A stretch of DNA of 64,000 nt from Phaeobacter gallaeciensis DSM 26640 (GTDB lineage: Bacteria > Pseudomonadota > Alphaproteobacteria > Rhodobacterales > Rhodobacteraceae). Shown piece by piece: positions 38,242-48,384 of the stretch (within the stretch, counting starts at the first letter, position 1; each line of letters starts with the position of its first letter). The notes beneath the pieces are model-generated. The model had not been told where the DNA came from, did no database searches, and saw nothing but the letters and a program-made list of their open reading frames with translations. A program made the position numbers and the translations under genes. The stretch spans positions 2,921,001 through 2,985,000 of the forward strand of contig NC_023137.1 in assembly GCF_000511385.1 (NCBI RefSeq). Direction: 5' to 3'.

Positions 38242-41196
38242 TTAGCTCAGCGCCGCATCGCAGCGCCCACAGACGCCTGCATGGCTGTGGTTGCCCACAT
38301 CCGGCAGGATCTTCCAGCAGCGCTGGCATTTGTCGCCATCGGCCTTTTCAAACACCACAGAGACACCATCGACCTCCGGCATGCGGAAGGCTTCTGCCGG
38401 GGCAGGATCGCCGCTGAGGGCGATATCGGAGGTGATGCAGACATCGGCGAAGTTCACCGACTTCAGCGCCTCCAGCACCTCTGCGTCCCGCACATGTACA
38501 ACCGGGGCCGCTTCCAGAGAGGCGCCGATCACCTTGTCCACGCGCTGCACCTCAAGGGCGGCGGTGACCACGCGGCGGGCCTGACGGACTTTGGCCCATT
38601 TTGCGGCCAGCGGCTCATTCAGCCAATCGGCAGGGGTCGCGGGGATGTCCTGAAGATGCAGCGAGCTGTCATCACCCGGGAAGCGCTCCAGCCAGACCTC
38701 TTCCATGGTGAAGACCAGGATCGGCGCCAGCCAGGTTGTCAGCCGGTGGAACAGAATGTCCAGAACCGTGCGGGCCGCACGCGCATTCAGCGTATCGCCA
38801 TCGCAATAAAGCGCATCCTTGCGGACATCGAAGTAGAAGGCCGACAGATCCACCGTGGCAAAGTTGAACACCGCCGAGAAGACACCCTGAAAATCAAAGG
38901 CCTGATAGCCGGTGCGGACCTTGTGATCCAGTTCCGCCAGACGGTGCAGAACCCATTGTTCCAGCTCCGGCATATCCGCAGGCGCGACCCGCTGATCTTC
39001 GGAGAAATCCGCCAGACTGCCGAGCATATAGCGCATGGTATTGCGCAGGCGGCGATAGCCATCGGCGACGCCTTTCAGGATCTCCGGGCCGATACGCTGG
39101 TCAGCGGTGTAGTCGGTCTGCGCCACCCAGAGACGCAGGATATCGGCGCCATACTGCTGGACGATTTTCTCGGGCACAATGGTGTTGCCGAGCGATTTGG
39201 ACATCTTGTTGCCCTTCTCGTCCAGCGTGAATCCATGGGTGACCACATTGCGATAGGGCGCGCGGCCCTTGGTGCCACAGGCCTGCAACAGCGAGGAGTG
39301 GAACCAACCGCGGTGCTGGTCGGTGCCCTCCATGTAGACGTCGGCAATGCCGTCCTCGGTCCCGTCTTCCCGGTCACGCAGCACGAAGGCGTGGGTGGAG
39401 CCGCTGTCGAACCACACGTCCAGCACGTCAAACACCTGATCATAGTCGTCGGGGTTCGCGATGCCATCGAGCATCTTTTCCTTGAAGCCATCCGTGTACC
39501 AGATATCGGCGCCATGTTCCTCGAACGCGGCCACGATGCGGGTGTTCAGCGCATCATTGCGCAACAGGAAATCGGGATCGGTCGGCAGCACGCCCTTCTT
39601 AGTGAAGCAGGTGAGCGGCACGCCCCAGGCGCGCTGGCGCGACAGCACCCAGTCCGGGCGGCTTTCGATCATGGAATAGAGTCGGTTGCGGCCCGTCTGC
39701 GGGGTCCAGTGCACCAGCTGGTCGATGGAGTTCAGCGCACGGGTGCGGATGGTGTCGCCCATCTCCCCCATGCTGTCGTCCAACTCGCGGTCAACGCTGG
39801 CAAACCACTGCGGCGTGTTGCGGAACACGATCGGCGCCTTCGAGCGCCAGGAATGCGGGTAGCTGTGGGTCACGCGGCCACGGGCGATGATGCCACCGGC
39901 CTCAACCAGCTTGGCGATCACGGCATTGTTGGCATTGCCTTCCTTGCCCTTCTTGTCAAAGACCTGAAGCCCGGCAAAGAACGGCACATGCGGCAGGAAT
40001 TCAGATTCCTCGCCCACATTGTGGGTCATGCGGTCAATCCAGTTGCGCGCCACGAAACATTCGTAGTCATCCGCACCATGGCTGGGGGCGGTGTGCACAA
40101 AACCAGTGCCCGCGTCATCGGTGACATGATCGCCATCGATCATCGGCACGTCATAGTCCCAGAAGCCATCAGCGCCCTCGATGCCCTTGAACGGATGGTT
40201 CAGGGTCAGGCCATCGAGTTCGGAGGCCTCGACATCGCGGACCTTGGTGAATTCGGTCACGCGGGATTTCTCCAGCGCGTCTGCGGCCAGCGCATCGGCA
40301 AAGAGATACAGCTCACCCGGTTTGGTCCAGCTCTCTTCCTGTGTGGCGTCGACGCGGTAGAGGCCATAGGCCACTTTCGGGTTATAGGCGACGGCCTTGT
40401 TCGAGGGGATGGTCCAGGGGGTGGTGGTCCAGATGACCACGCGGGCATCAAGCAAATCTCTATTGGTGAGTTCAGCACCTTCGCCGGGCACAATCCGAAT
40501 ACTAAACGGCACCCAGATGGTGTGCGATTTATGGTCGTGATACTCGATCTCGGCCTCGGCCAGGGCGGTTTTCTCGACCGGGGACCACATCACGGGTTTG
40601 GAGCCCTGATAGAGCGTGCCGTTCATCAGGAATTTCTGGAATTCCCCCGCGATCACCGCCTCGGCGTGGTAGTTCATGGTCAGATAGGGATCATCCCAAT
40701 TGCCGGTGATGCCCAGACGCTTGAATTCCTCACGCTGGATACCGACCCATTCATCGGCAAAGGCGCGGCATTCCTGACGGAAGTCGACAACCGGCACCTC
40801 ATCCTTGTTCTTGCCCTTCTTGCGGTACTGCTCTTCGATCTTCCATTCGATCGGCAGACCGTGGCAATCCCAGCCCGGCACATAGCGCGCGTCAAAACCC
40901 ATCATCTGGTGCGAGCGCACGATCATGTCCTTGATCGTTTTGTTCAGCGCGTGGCCGATGTGCAGGTGACCGTTGGCGTAAGGAGGGCCATCGTGCAGGG
41001 TGAAGGGCTTGCGTTCCGCGTCCGTGCCCCTGGCGGCGGCGGCCTTTTCGCGGAGTTTGTCATAGACGCCAATCTGGGCCCAACGCTCCAGCCAGCCCGG
41101 CTCGCGCTTGGGCAGGCCCGCGCGCATCGGGAAATCGGTTTTGGGCAGATTGAGGGTGTCTTTGTACTCAGGCGTCTGAGGCGTGTCGGCACACAT
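38242..41196 (-). CDS. ileS: Isoleucine-tRNA ligase
   Basis: 984 residues. Class I synthetase HIGH motif in [14 protein letters not shown] (about 57-70) and KMSKS in [10 protein letters not shown] (about 635). An editing (CP1) domain lies between. A C-terminal zinc finger is made by [12 protein letters not shown] and [11 protein letters not shown] 41196 is preferred over the upstream in-frame 41259 because the family N-terminus starts there. A promoter candidate lies about 100-130 bp upstream. The large gene is monocistronic with its own terminator. Confidence 0.97.
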   Translation of the reverse strand: MCADTPQTPEYKDTLNLPKTDFPMRAGLPKREPGWLERWAQIGVYDKLREKAAAARGTDAERKPFTLHDGPPYANGHLHIGHALNKTIKDMIVRSHQMMGFDARYVPGWDCHGLPIEWKIEEQYRKKGKNKDEVPVVDFRQECRAFADEWVGIQREEFKRLGITGNWDDPYLTMNYHAEAVIAGEFQKFLMNGTLYQGSKPVMWSPVEKTALAEAEIEYHDHKSHTIWVPFSIRIVPGEGAELTNRDLLDARVVIWTTTPWTIPSNKAVAYNPKVAYGLYRVDATQEESWTKPGELYLFADALAADALEKSRVTEFTKVRDVEASELDGLTLNHPFKGIEGADGFWDYDVPMIDGDHVTDDAGTGFVHTAPSHGADDYECFVARNWIDRMTHNVGEESEFLPHVPFFAGLQVFDKKGKEGNANNAVIAKLVEAGGIIARGRVTHSYPHSWRSKAPIVFRNTPQWFASVDRELDDSMGEMGDTIRTRALNSIDQLVHWTPQTGRNRLYSMIESRPDWVLSRQRAWGVPLTCFTKKGVLPTDPDFLLRNDALNTRIVAAFEEHGADIWYTDGFKEKMLDGIANPDDYDQVFDVLDVWFDSGSTHAFVLRDREDGTEDGIADVYMEGTDQHRGWFHSSLLQACGTKGRAPYRNVVTHGFTLDEKGNKMSKSLGNTIVPEKIVQQYGADILRLWVAQTDYTADQRIGPEILKGVADGYRRLRNTMRYMLGSLADFSEDQRVAPADMPELEQWVLHRLAELDHKVRTGYQAFDFQGVFSAVFNFATVDLSAFYFDVRKDALYCDGDTLNARAARTVLDILFHRLTTWLAPILVFTMEEVWLERFPGDDSSLHLQDIPATPADWLNEPLAAKWAKVRQARRVVTAALEVQRVDKVIGASLEAAPVVHVRDAEVLEALKSVNFADVCITSDIALSGDPAPAEAFRMPEVDGVSVVFEKADGDKCQRCWKILPDVGNHSHAGVCGRCDAALS

Positions 41197-41298
41197 GTGC
41201 AGCGTCCTTTGGATGATCTGGTCGTATTTTGGGATATTCGGTTCGGTGCGATGGCTCAAGCACCTTTGCCCGGCGGCTCACGTGGTCAGAGCGCCGGG

Positions 41299-41326
41299 GA
41301 TATAATTCGAATAATGATGGCCGCAA
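41299..41326 (-). promoter_or_regulatory. Candidate ileS promoter
   Basis: On the - strand TTGCGG (41321-41326), a 16-bp spacer and TATATC (41299-41304) form a plausible sigma70 promoter, giving a leader of about 100 bases. The leader was not seen to carry a T-box, which would be unusual in this group anyway. Confidence 0.35.
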
Positions 41327-41451
41327 CATGGGACATGGAGGCCTTATAGGGCGGAGCGGCGGGAGGGTAAAGCGGCAGATAGAGGTTGGCATGCGTATGA
41401 GGGTGCGCGATGCTATCAGCATTCTTTCAAAATCATTGAGCTATCAAACGT

Positions 41452-43017
41452 ATGCCCTCAACTGATGCCGTTACTATTTCGCTTCCCTTCACGCATCATC
41501 AACTAACAATGCTTCTGGCGACAGCCGGCCTTGTTGGTCTCCTGCTACTCGCCTGGTACGCCATATCCGTGCCAACCTACAAACAGAGGAGACACCGCTG
41601 GACCGGAAACAGTGCTCTGCTGATTTATGGACTCTGCGTGCTGCCGATCTGGGCCTTTCTCCTGTTCCAGACAGTTCCCGCACTCTGGCTTTTATCGGGG
41701 AATTTCCCGCCAGATACTGGCGTCGACCTGCGTTGGCATGTGCTTGCCTTTGTGGGGCTGGTGACTGCCACCGGAGGCTTAGTTGGCGCCCCCTTGGCAC
41801 TGTTGCGCGGCTGGGCAAATGAGCGTCAGACCCGAACCGCCGAACAGAACCATATGACGGACCGCATCACCAAAGCTGTGGAACAGCTTGGTGCAGAAAA
41901 AACCATCAAACGCGTCATTGGTAATGAGGTTAGTGAAGTCGGATCCGCGCTTTCGCAGATACTAGCAACACCAAAACCAGTCATCGAGGAAGTTACCGAG
42001 CCAAACATCGAAGTCCGTATTGGTGGGTTGCTTGCGTTGGAGCGCATATCACGTGATTCGATCACGTATGATCGCGGCCGGGACCACCTTCTGGTCATGG
42101 ACATTCTCTGCGCCTATGTCTGCAATAATTCACCGCTGAGCACCGCCGAGAATGTTGCCGAAGGTCGTTTCGTCCGTATGAAAAATAACCATATGATTTC
42201 ACCTCCGGATGATCTGCCCGAGTCTGAGTACACGGATATCCACAAAAGGGTTTTCGAGATACCAAGCCCTCGCTCCGACATCGCTTTTGCAATCAAGATC
42301 CTCGGGCGCCGTACCCCTGAACAGATCCAGCACGAAAGGCGGCATGGTTACCGTCCGACGCTGTCACGCTGCAATCTTCAGCGAGCGGATTTTACCGATG
42401 GCGATTATTCACACATCAGTTTTTTCGAGTCGCGTATGGAAGGAGCCTATCTGAACGGAGCCAATTTCTCTCACTGCAACCTGACAGGAGCAGTTGTAAC
42501 GCGAGGGATTCTAAGCGACACAACACTCGACTTCGCGAAGCTCCATCACACAGACTTCAGCCATGCTCAGCTGAGTTCAAGTTCTTTGGTCAGATGTTCT
42601 TATAGTTGTACATATTTTGATCAGACTCATATCGATAGGACCCTTTTCGAAATCGACTCGACACCAGGTTCAGAAAACCATTTCAAACTGATCCGGCCTC
42701 TTCTCCACTCAGTTAGGTTCCAAGGCATGCTGGACTACATGCTCAGCGGGGAAATGAAACCAGCCCGTAGACGCGTTCCGCGCAAATGGAGCGCCGTTGT
42801 TTTCAGGAATGCGACGGTTTCCTCCGCTGCGCTGCATTTTTTTGACCCTCATCGCACCTTTGGGGATGGCTCCGTCACCTTGACAAGTGGAGAGCGACCG
42901 GACCATTGGGTCGATGAAAGGTTAGACGATTTTGCATTTGATGACGCAGTGCAGGCCTGGGGCCAAACCTACGAGAGATTGCCTGAGGAAGACGGTGAAA
43001 CAGGATTGCCACGGTAA
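41452..43017 (+). CDS. Membrane protein with C-terminal pentapeptide repeats
   Basis: 521 residues. Three hydrophobic helices occupy about 18-118. A charged cytoplasmic region follows (about 120-300, with a basic/acidic helix ERQTRTAEQNHMTDRITKAVE and LLALERISRDS, as seen in other TM-pentapeptide proteins). Pentapeptide (A[DN]LxX-like) repeats occupy about 306-395 (CNLQRADFTDG, GAYLNGANFSH), then a unique C-terminal domain. The GC content and codon use are visibly lower than in its neighbours, which suggests transfer. Function is unknown; pentapeptide helices may mimic DNA or act as a scaffold. Confidence 0.75.
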   Translation: MPSTDAVTISLPFTHHQLTMLLATAGLVGLLLLAWYAISVPTYKQRRHRWTGNSALLIYGLCVLPIWAFLLFQTVPALWLLSGNFPPDTGVDLRWHVLAFVGLVTATGGLVGAPLALLRGWANERQTRTAEQNHMTDRITKAVEQLGAEKTIKRVIGNEVSEVGSALSQILATPKPVIEEVTEPNIEVRIGGLLALERISRDSITYDRGRDHLLVMDILCAYVCNNSPLSTAENVAEGRFVRMKNNHMISPPDDLPESEYTDIHKRVFEIPSPRSDIAFAIKILGRRTPEQIQHERRHGYRPTLSRCNLQRADFTDGDYSHISFFESRMEGAYLNGANFSHCNLTGAVVTRGILSDTTLDFAKLHHTDFSHAQLSSSSLVRCSYSCTYFDQTHIDRTLFEIDSTPGSENHFKLIRPLLHSVRFQGMLDYMLSGEMKPARRRVPRKWSAVVFRNATVSSAALHFFDPHRTFGDGSVTLTSGERPDHWVDERLDDFAFDDAVQAWGQTYERLPEEDGETGLPR

Positions 43018-43111
43018 AAAGTCGCACAATTGGTCGCAGGGATTGCCCCGCGCGGCGGGTGTACCGGGGGCGCGCTCTGGTGTAGCGACGGGGTGGAAAG
43101 GTGGAGTTCAC

Positions 43112-43522
43112 ATGACCCAGACAGCCCTCGCGCGGTTTGACATTACGGCGGAGCAGATCGCCTATGTGGTGGATATATTCTATGCCCGCGTGCGTGCAGA
43201 TGCGGTGCTGGGGCCGGTGTTTTCGGCGCATGTCACGGACTGGCCCGAGCATGAGGCGCTGATCACCCGGTTCTGGCGCAATGCCATCCTGCGGGAGAAA
43301 TGTTATAGCGGCAATCCGATGCGGGTGCATGTCAGCAGGCCGGATGTGAAGCCAGAGCATTTTGCGATCTGGTTGGGGGTGTTTCACGAGGTTTTGCAGG
43401 CGGAACTGCCAGAGCGGACGGCGCTGCAATGGGGCGCCCTGGCGGATCGCATCGGCGAGGGGTTTCGCACCGGAATCGTCGCCATGCGCCAGCCAAAAGA
43501 CGCACCGCCAAAGCTGTTCTGA
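43112..43522 (+). CDS. Truncated hemoglobin, group III-like
   Basis: 136-residue 2-on-2 globin. The N-terminal half IAYVVDIFYARVRADAVLGPVF is the B/E helical region. The proximal His is in RPDVKPEHFAIWLGVF and a Trp pattern follows. The group III members lack the glycine motifs of groups I/II, as here. It binds O2/NO; likely NO detoxification or redox sensing. The start is ATG 43112 with AAGGTGGAG upstream; the frame opens earlier at 42932 inside the preceding gene. Monocistronic. Confidence 0.85.
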   Translation: MTQTALARFDITAEQIAYVVDIFYARVRADAVLGPVFSAHVTDWPEHEALITRFWRNAILREKCYSGNPMRVHVSRPDVKPEHFAIWLGVFHEVLQAELPERTALQWGALADRIGEGFRTGIVAMRQPKDAPPKLF

Positions 43523-43603
43523 TCGTCTGATCCGCGCGGGCACAGGAGCTCCCCCGCCCGCAGATGGCTGGCGGGGCCAGCGCTTCCTCGCGGCCTTGGG
43601 CGT

Positions 43604-43624
43604 GGCTCATGCGGGGCATGAGCC
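43604..43624. terminator. Hairpin between the convergent globin and DUF697 genes
   Basis: GGCTCATGC-GGG-GCATGAGCC: perfect 9-bp arms with a 3-base loop, ending one base before the stop codon of the - strand DUF697 gene. No T run. It could terminate the globin transcript. Confidence 0.5.
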
Positions 43625-44692
43625 TCAGGCGGGTGGCTTGGAGTCCTTGGTGAAGAGGCCAGTGAGGGCGCGCTGGATAACCTTGCGGGTCCGGGGTTTC
43701 TGCGCCTTGGAGAAGGTCATCGGACGGCAGACTTCCATGGCGGCGATGCCAACGCGGGCGGAGAGCGCGCCATTCACCAGTCCTTCGCCGAAGCGGCGGG
43801 AGAGTTTGGAGAGGATCGATCCGCCAAGCACCGGTTCCAGCAGGTCATCGCCAACGGCGACAGCGCCGGTGGTCACCAGATGGGCGAGCACCGCGCGGGT
43901 GAGCCGCCAAGAGCTGAAGAAGCCGGAGCGCCCACCGTAGATATCGGCGATGCGGCGGATCATCCGCAGCGAGGTCACCAGCGCCGTCACCACATCGGCC
44001 AACGCCAAGGGCACCAGCGCAGTGACCGTTGCGACCTGCCGGGCGCCGCCCTCAACCACGCGCAGGGCGCGGGCATCCAGCGGCGCGAGCAGCTCCGCCT
44101 CCGCCAGATGCAGCAGCGCGTCGGCGTCCATGATGTCGCTCTTGCGCTCGGCCAGTCGGGCCAACCCCCATGTGAGATCCTTGCGCCCCTGGTAAAACCG
44201 TTCCAACCCCGCGACATAGCTGCGCGCGGCCTTCAGATCAGCGGTGGCATCAGCGGTCTGGCCTGCTGCGGGGTCGGTCGGGTCCGCTGAGAGCAGCGGT
44301 TGCGCGGTGCGCAGGCTCTCGACCCGGCGCAGGCGCGACAGAGCCGCGAGTTCACGCAGCCCCATCAGGAGAGCCAGAAGGACGGCCACGGCAAAGCCTG
44401 CGGTGATCGCCCAGCCCAGGAGCGGCACGCGGTCAATCAGGCCGGTGACAAACTCCCAGGCCGCGACCGAGATCACGGCGCCGATCAGCGCTGTCAGACA
44501 GGCCCAGAACCAGCGCGCCAGACGCGAGGGGCGCCGGTTGGCCAGTACGGCGGCCTGCGCCAGCGCGGGCTGTGGCAGGTCGCTGCTGGCACCGTCCAGA
44601 TCCGGGACCGACGGCGCGCTGGCCACATCCGGGATTTCGTCTGCGGTGGCGCTGTCTGTGAGGTCGAAGAGGACGGCGTCCTTGCGGCTCAT
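43625..44692 (-). CDS. DUF697/TIGR01620 (YcjF-like) inner-membrane protein
   Basis: 355 residues. The cytoplasmic N-terminus (about 1-65) is acidic and poorly conserved. Two TMs (about 68-115) are followed by a soluble domain with ARSYVAGLERFYQGRKDLTWGLARLAE and the DUF697 segment (about 215-350). The YcjX-YcjF pair is part of the heat-/phage-shock-associated set in enterics. It overlaps the GNAT gene by 4 bases (ATGA) and so is the last gene of the ycjX-GNAT-ycjF operon. Molecular role not established. Confidence 0.82.
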   Translation of the reverse strand: MSRKDAVLFDLTDSATADEIPDVASAPSVPDLDGASSDLPQPALAQAAVLANRRPSRLARWFWACLTALIGAVISVAAWEFVTGLIDRVPLLGWAITAGFAVAVLLALLMGLRELAALSRLRRVESLRTAQPLLSADPTDPAAGQTADATADLKAARSYVAGLERFYQGRKDLTWGLARLAERKSDIMDADALLHLAEAELLAPLDARALRVVEGGARQVATVTALVPLALADVVTALVTSLRMIRRIADIYGGRSGFFSSWRLTRAVLAHLVTTGAVAVGDDLLEPVLGGSILSKLSRRFGEGLVNGALSARVGIAAMEVCRPMTFSKAQKPRTRKVIQRALTGLFTKDSKPPA

Positions 44693-45228
44693 GGCGTGTC
44701 CTTTTCCGGGCGGTTCAGTTTGCTGGCAGCGGGTTTTGTCGCTTCTGTTGCGCTGGGTTTGGCTTCAGGCTTTGGCCAAGGTGCGGGCCAGATGTATTGA
44801 ATATCCGGCAACCCTTCGTCGTTGCGCGCGCCATCGGTGCGGGTCTGTTCGACAAAACCTTCGCGCAGGTAGAACCGCTGCGCGCCCTCGTTGGCCTGAA
44901 ACGTCCAGAGCTGGAGCGGCGACTGCACCGATTTGGCATAGTCCAGCAGCAAGCGGCCAAGCCCCTGCCCGCGCGCCGTGTCACGCACATAAAGCGCGCA
45001 GATCTCCGCGCCGTCGCGGGCCAGAAACCCCTCTACCCGCCCGTCGATCTGCGCGATGGTGACCCAGCCGCGATCAATCATGGTGCCGCAAAAGCTGATC
45101 GCCTCGGCCCCGGTGTGCTGCTTGGGCATCCAGGGGGTATCAACCTCGAAACTGTGCAGAATCTCGGCGATCTTGCCGGCATCGGTGCTGCGCGCGGCGC
45201 GCAGGATGGGCGGGGATGAGGCTGTCAT
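44689..45228 (-). CDS. GNAT family N-acetyltransferase
   Basis: 179 residues. The acetyl-CoA-binding motif A appears as ALYVRDTARGQGLGRLLLDYA, with R/QGxG/A in RGQGLG, followed by FQANEGAQRFYLREGFVE (motif B). A Pro/Lys-rich C-terminal tail (about 145-179) follows. ATG 45228 overlaps the ycjX stop (ATGA), so it is coupled. The long frame upstream (to 45462) is antisense to the ycjX start and is ignored. The substrate is unknown; its conserved place between ycjX and the DUF697 gene hints at a shared stress role. Confidence 0.85.
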   Translation of the reverse strand: MTASSPPILRAARSTDAGKIAEILHSFEVDTPWMPKQHTGAEAISFCGTMIDRGWVTIAQIDGRVEGFLARDGAEICALYVRDTARGQGLGRLLLDYAKSVQSPLQLWTFQANEGAQRFYLREGFVEQTRTDGARNDEGLPDIQYIWPAPWPKPEAKPSATEATKPAASKLNRPEKDTP

Positions 45229-46640
45229 AGGCGATCTCCGATCAGAAATTCCGCCGCCCGGTCCAGACGGATGTGAGGCGGGCCATCGCCGGGGCGCAGG
45301 GTCAGTGGTGCCGGGGCAAAGGCCATCGCCTGATAGTCGCCATCGAGCCAGCTTTCGGCCCCCTGACGAGCCGGGGTCAACAGATGTGAAGGGTCCTGCG
45401 GCAGCTCTCCGGGGTAAAAGGCGGCGGGTTTGCCGCTGTCCAGAAGGGTACCGCGCACACAAGGCAAATCGCTCCCGTCGTGGCTGCGCAGCTCCTCCGT
45501 CGTGGCGCGCAGGGCGGCGAGCGACAGGGCCGCCGTCTCCGCCCCAGCAAAGCGGGCGCGGTCCCGCGCGTCGCGGGTCAGCGCCTCGATGATGGCGGTC
45601 AGCTGGGGGTGCTGCTGGTGATGCAGGTGATCGGCCTTGGTCGCCGCGAACAGAATTTTCTCCACCCGTTTGCCGCGCAGGATCTGGCGCAGAAACCCGT
45701 TCCGGCCCGGACGGAAGGCGGCGAGGATGTCGGTCATCGCATGGCGCAGATCCTCCACCGCGCGGGGGCCGGAATGGATGGCGCTCAGGGCATCAACCAG
45801 CACCACCTGCCGATCAATGCGGGCGAAGTGATCGCGAAAGAAGGGTTTGACGACCTTGGATTTATAGGCCTCAAAGCGGCGCTCCATCTCGCGGTGCAGA
45901 GACCGGCGCGGCGCGCTGTCCGACAATGGGATCGGCGCGAAGGTCAGCACCGGCGAACCCGCCAGATCGCCCGGCAGCAGGAAGCGCCCAGGTGTGCAGT
46001 CATAGTAGCCAGCGGCGCGGGCGGCTTGCAGATAGGCGGCAAAGGCCGCCGCCAGATCCTGCGCTAGCGGCTCATCATGGGGAGCGGTGGCGTCGGCCTT
46101 CTGCGCCAGATCCAGAAACGTCTGCGCCTGCGAGCGACCACGGATGCGGGTCAGCACCTCATCGCACCACTGGGCATAGGATTTGTCGAGAAGCGCCAGA
46201 TCCAGCAGCCATTCGCCGGGGTAATCCACGATATCGAGATGCAGCGTGCGCGGCCCCTGCAAGCCCAACAGCAACCCGTTGGGCTGGACCCTGAGGCTGA
46301 GCCGCAGCTCAGACACGGCCCGGGTGCTGTCGGGCCAATAGGGGCGCGGACCTGTGAGGGCGCCAAGGTGGTTTTCATAGTCAAAGCGCGGCACGGTATC
46401 ATCCGGCTGGGGTTGCAGAAACGCCGTCTCGATCCGCCCTTCGCGCGCGGCGGACAGCTGCACCATACGGCCCCGGTTCATCAGATTGGCCACCAGTGAG
46501 GTAATGAACACCGTTTTGCCCGCGCGGGCCAGCCCGGTGACGCCGAGACGGATCGAGGGTTCAAACAGGCTCTCCGATAGCGAAGCCCCCGCCCCCTCGA
46601 CGCTGCGCAACACTCCGTCTGCCAGTGATGATAATCCCAA
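45225..46640 (-). CDS. ycjX: YcjX family P-loop protein
   Basis: 471 residues. The N-terminal Walker [15 protein letters not shown] (about 35-48) belongs to the YcjX/DUF463 GTP-ase-like family. A conserved [13 protein letters not shown] (about 135-147) is the family's Walker-B-like segment. The protein is predicted to be cytosolic or membrane-associated, working with the YcjF-type membrane protein encoded at the end of the operon. The first gene of a three-gene set with 4-base overlaps. Role in stress response is known only for relatives. Confidence 0.88.
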   Translation of the reverse strand: MGLSSLADGVLRSVEGAGASLSESLFEPSIRLGVTGLARAGKTVFITSLVANLMNRGRMVQLSAAREGRIETAFLQPQPDDTVPRFDYENHLGALTGPRPYWPDSTRAVSELRLSLRVQPNGLLLGLQGPRTLHLDIVDYPGEWLLDLALLDKSYAQWCDEVLTRIRGRSQAQTFLDLAQKADATAPHDEPLAQDLAAAFAAYLQAARAAGYYDCTPGRFLLPGDLAGSPVLTFAPIPLSDSAPRRSLHREMERRFEAYKSKVVKPFFRDHFARIDRQVVLVDALSAIHSGPRAVEDLRHAMTDILAAFRPGRNGFLRQILRGKRVEKILFAATKADHLHHQQHPQLTAIIEALTRDARDRARFAGAETAALSLAALRATTEELRSHDGSDLPCVRGTLLDSGKPAAFYPGELPQDPSHLLTPARQGAESWLDGDYQAMAFAPAPLTLRPGDGPPHIRLDRAAEFLIGDRL

Positions 46641-46785
46641 AGGTCTGCCCCGCCTTGCGGCCCCTGCGTTGGACCGGATCCTTGTTCAATTTGACCAAGA
46701 TAGGGGTTGGCGGGGCCTGATACCACCCCGGCGCAGTAGTGGCAGGGACTTGTGCCGCAGCCCCGGCCGCGTTACTTGCCCGCCC

Positions 46786-47559
46786 ATGCCGCGTTTTGCT
46801 TTGAAAGTCGAATATCACGGCGCGCCCTTCGCCGGGTGGCAGCGCCAGAAAGATCAGCCCTCCGTTCAGGGGGCGGTCGAGGATGCGCTTGCGCGGCTGG
46901 AACCCGGCCCCCACACGATTGCGGCGGCGGGGCGCACGGACACCGGCGTGCATGGTCTGGGTCAGGTTGCGCATTGCGATATGGTGAAGGCTTGGGATCC
47001 CTTCCGCCTGTCAGAGGCGCTGAATTTCCACCTGAAACCCGCACCCGTGGCCATTGTCGATTGCGCCCGTGTCGACGGTGACTGGCACGCGCGATTTTCT
47101 GCGGTTGAGCGGCAGTATCTGTTTCGCATCCTGATCCGGCGCGCCCCGGCAACCCATGAGGCCGGACAGGTCTGGCAGCTCAATCATGGTCTGGATGTCG
47201 ATGCGATGCAGGAGGCGGCCAATCATCTGATTGGTCAGCATGATTTCACCACCTTCCGATCGTCGATCTGTCAGGCGGCCAGCCCGCTGAAGACACTGGA
47301 TGAGCTGCGGGTGGAGCGGGTGCAGGGCTTCTCGGGGCCGGAGATCCATTTCCATGTGCGGGCGCGGTCCTTCCTGCACAATCAGGTGCGCAGTTTTGTC
47401 GGTACGCTGGAGCGGGTCGGCGCGGGAGCCTGGGCCCCCGAGGATGTAAAAACCGCGCTTGAGGCCGAGGATCGCTCCGCCTGCGGACCGGTCTGTCCCG
47501 GTCACGGGCTCTATCTGGCGCGCGTGGGCTATCCTGCAAACCCCTTTGGTGTCGCGTAA
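46786..47559 (+). CDS. truA: tRNA pseudouridine(38-40) synthase TruA
   Basis: 257 residues. The family signature [20 protein letters not shown] (about 44-63) contains the catalytic Asp. [14 protein letters not shown] is at the N-terminus, and the C-terminal [15 protein letters not shown] motif is present. It isomerises U38-40 in the anticodon stem-loop. ATG 46786 begins the family N-terminus; the longer frame from 46486 runs antisense to ycjX. Divergent from ycjX by 145 bp. Confidence 0.95.
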   Translation: MPRFALKVEYHGAPFAGWQRQKDQPSVQGAVEDALARLEPGPHTIAAAGRTDTGVHGLGQVAHCDMVKAWDPFRLSEALNFHLKPAPVAIVDCARVDGDWHARFSAVERQYLFRILIRRAPATHEAGQVWQLNHGLDVDAMQEAANHLIGQHDFTTFRSSICQAASPLKTLDELRVERVQGFSGPEIHFHVRARSFLHNQVRSFVGTLERVGAGAWAPEDVKTALEAEDRSACGPVCPGHGLYLARVGYPANPFGVA

Positions 47560-47700
47560 CTAAACTTCCGAGCCATAGGAGATTTGACGGCTCTGGCCAG
47601 ATCAGGACCACCTGTTCATATTTTCGCTCGCCACCGGGAACCAATCGTTACCACATGCGTTTTCTCTTTGGATCTGGGTCGAGAATAAGCAGGTAAATAC

Positions 47701-48384
47701 ATGGGTAAAGAAATGACTCTTCTGGGCAGTCTGCTGCGGTATTCTTCGTTGCCCTTGTCGCTGATCGATCCGGAGGCAGACGAGCTGGAGCTGTCTTTTG
47801 TGAATTCAGCCTTTGAAAAGGCAACTGGTTATAAAGCTGATCAGGTGATTGATCGCCCCTGCCCTTTGTTCGACGGCCCAGCAGTGGATCAAAGTACGAT
47901 CAGTGAGCTAAAAATAGCCCGCGACGGCTGTAAAGGGATCCGGCGCACTCTCTGGAACTATGATGCGAATGGGCATCCCTTCGAATGTTTGACCTATATT
48001 GACCCGATCACCGTTACGCCAGGGAGGGTTGTGTTGTTGGGCTGCCATTTCATGCTGTCACCGGAGCTGTCATCCACACTGCAGCCAAAGCTTGCGCTAG
48101 CTGAGGCCGCTTCCGATCAGGGAAGGGCCAATTCGCCCGATCGCCAAGAGCCTAAGCATGCCGCCGAATTGCATGGTTTGGAGGACCAGAAGGATGAGCT
48201 GCTAGATTATGCGCGCAAGGCGCTCCTGCGATGTTGGGAGATGCGGCGCAATACGCTCTACAGTCGGATTGATCTCTATTTCAATCGCCATCGCGGCAAT
48301 CTTCTCGGTGCCGAAAATGCCGATATCGGTGCTTCTGCAATGCTGCAAGACTCGCTTTTGAAGCCGCGTCAAAGTCAGGCCTGA
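47701..48384 (+). CDS. Short PAS/LOV-like protein
   Basis: 227 residues. The N-terminal PAS domain (about 15-120) follows the LOV pattern: LSFVNSAFEKATGY, IDRPCPLFDGPAVDQSTI with a Cys (residue 54) at the flavin-adduct position, RRTLWNYDANGHPFECLTY, and a GCHFML-type end. A helical C-terminal region (about 155-227) has no recognised output domain. Compared with canonical GxNCRFLQ, the Asn, Arg and Gln that hold FMN are Pro, Pro and Asp, so flavin binding is doubtful. AGGTA precedes the ATG. Its stop codon lies in the loop of a hairpin (48374-48393). Confidence 0.75.
   Translation: MGKEMTLLGSLLRYSSLPLSLIDPEADELELSFVNSAFEKATGYKADQVIDRPCPLFDGPAVDQSTISELKIARDGCKGIRRTLWNYDANGHPFECLTYIDPITVTPGRVVLLGCHFMLSPELSSTLQPKLALAEAASDQGRANSPDRQEPKHAAELHGLEDQKDELLDYARKALLRCWEMRRNTLYSRIDLYFNRHRGNLLGAENADIGASAMLQDSLLKPRQSQA

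Noticed and set aside
38098..41349. Very long + strand open frame of more than 1000 codons opposite ileS
   Set aside because: It is the antisense shadow of a GC-rich gene; ileS has HIGH, KMSKS and zinc motifs and the other frame has a low-complexity, unrecognisable translation.
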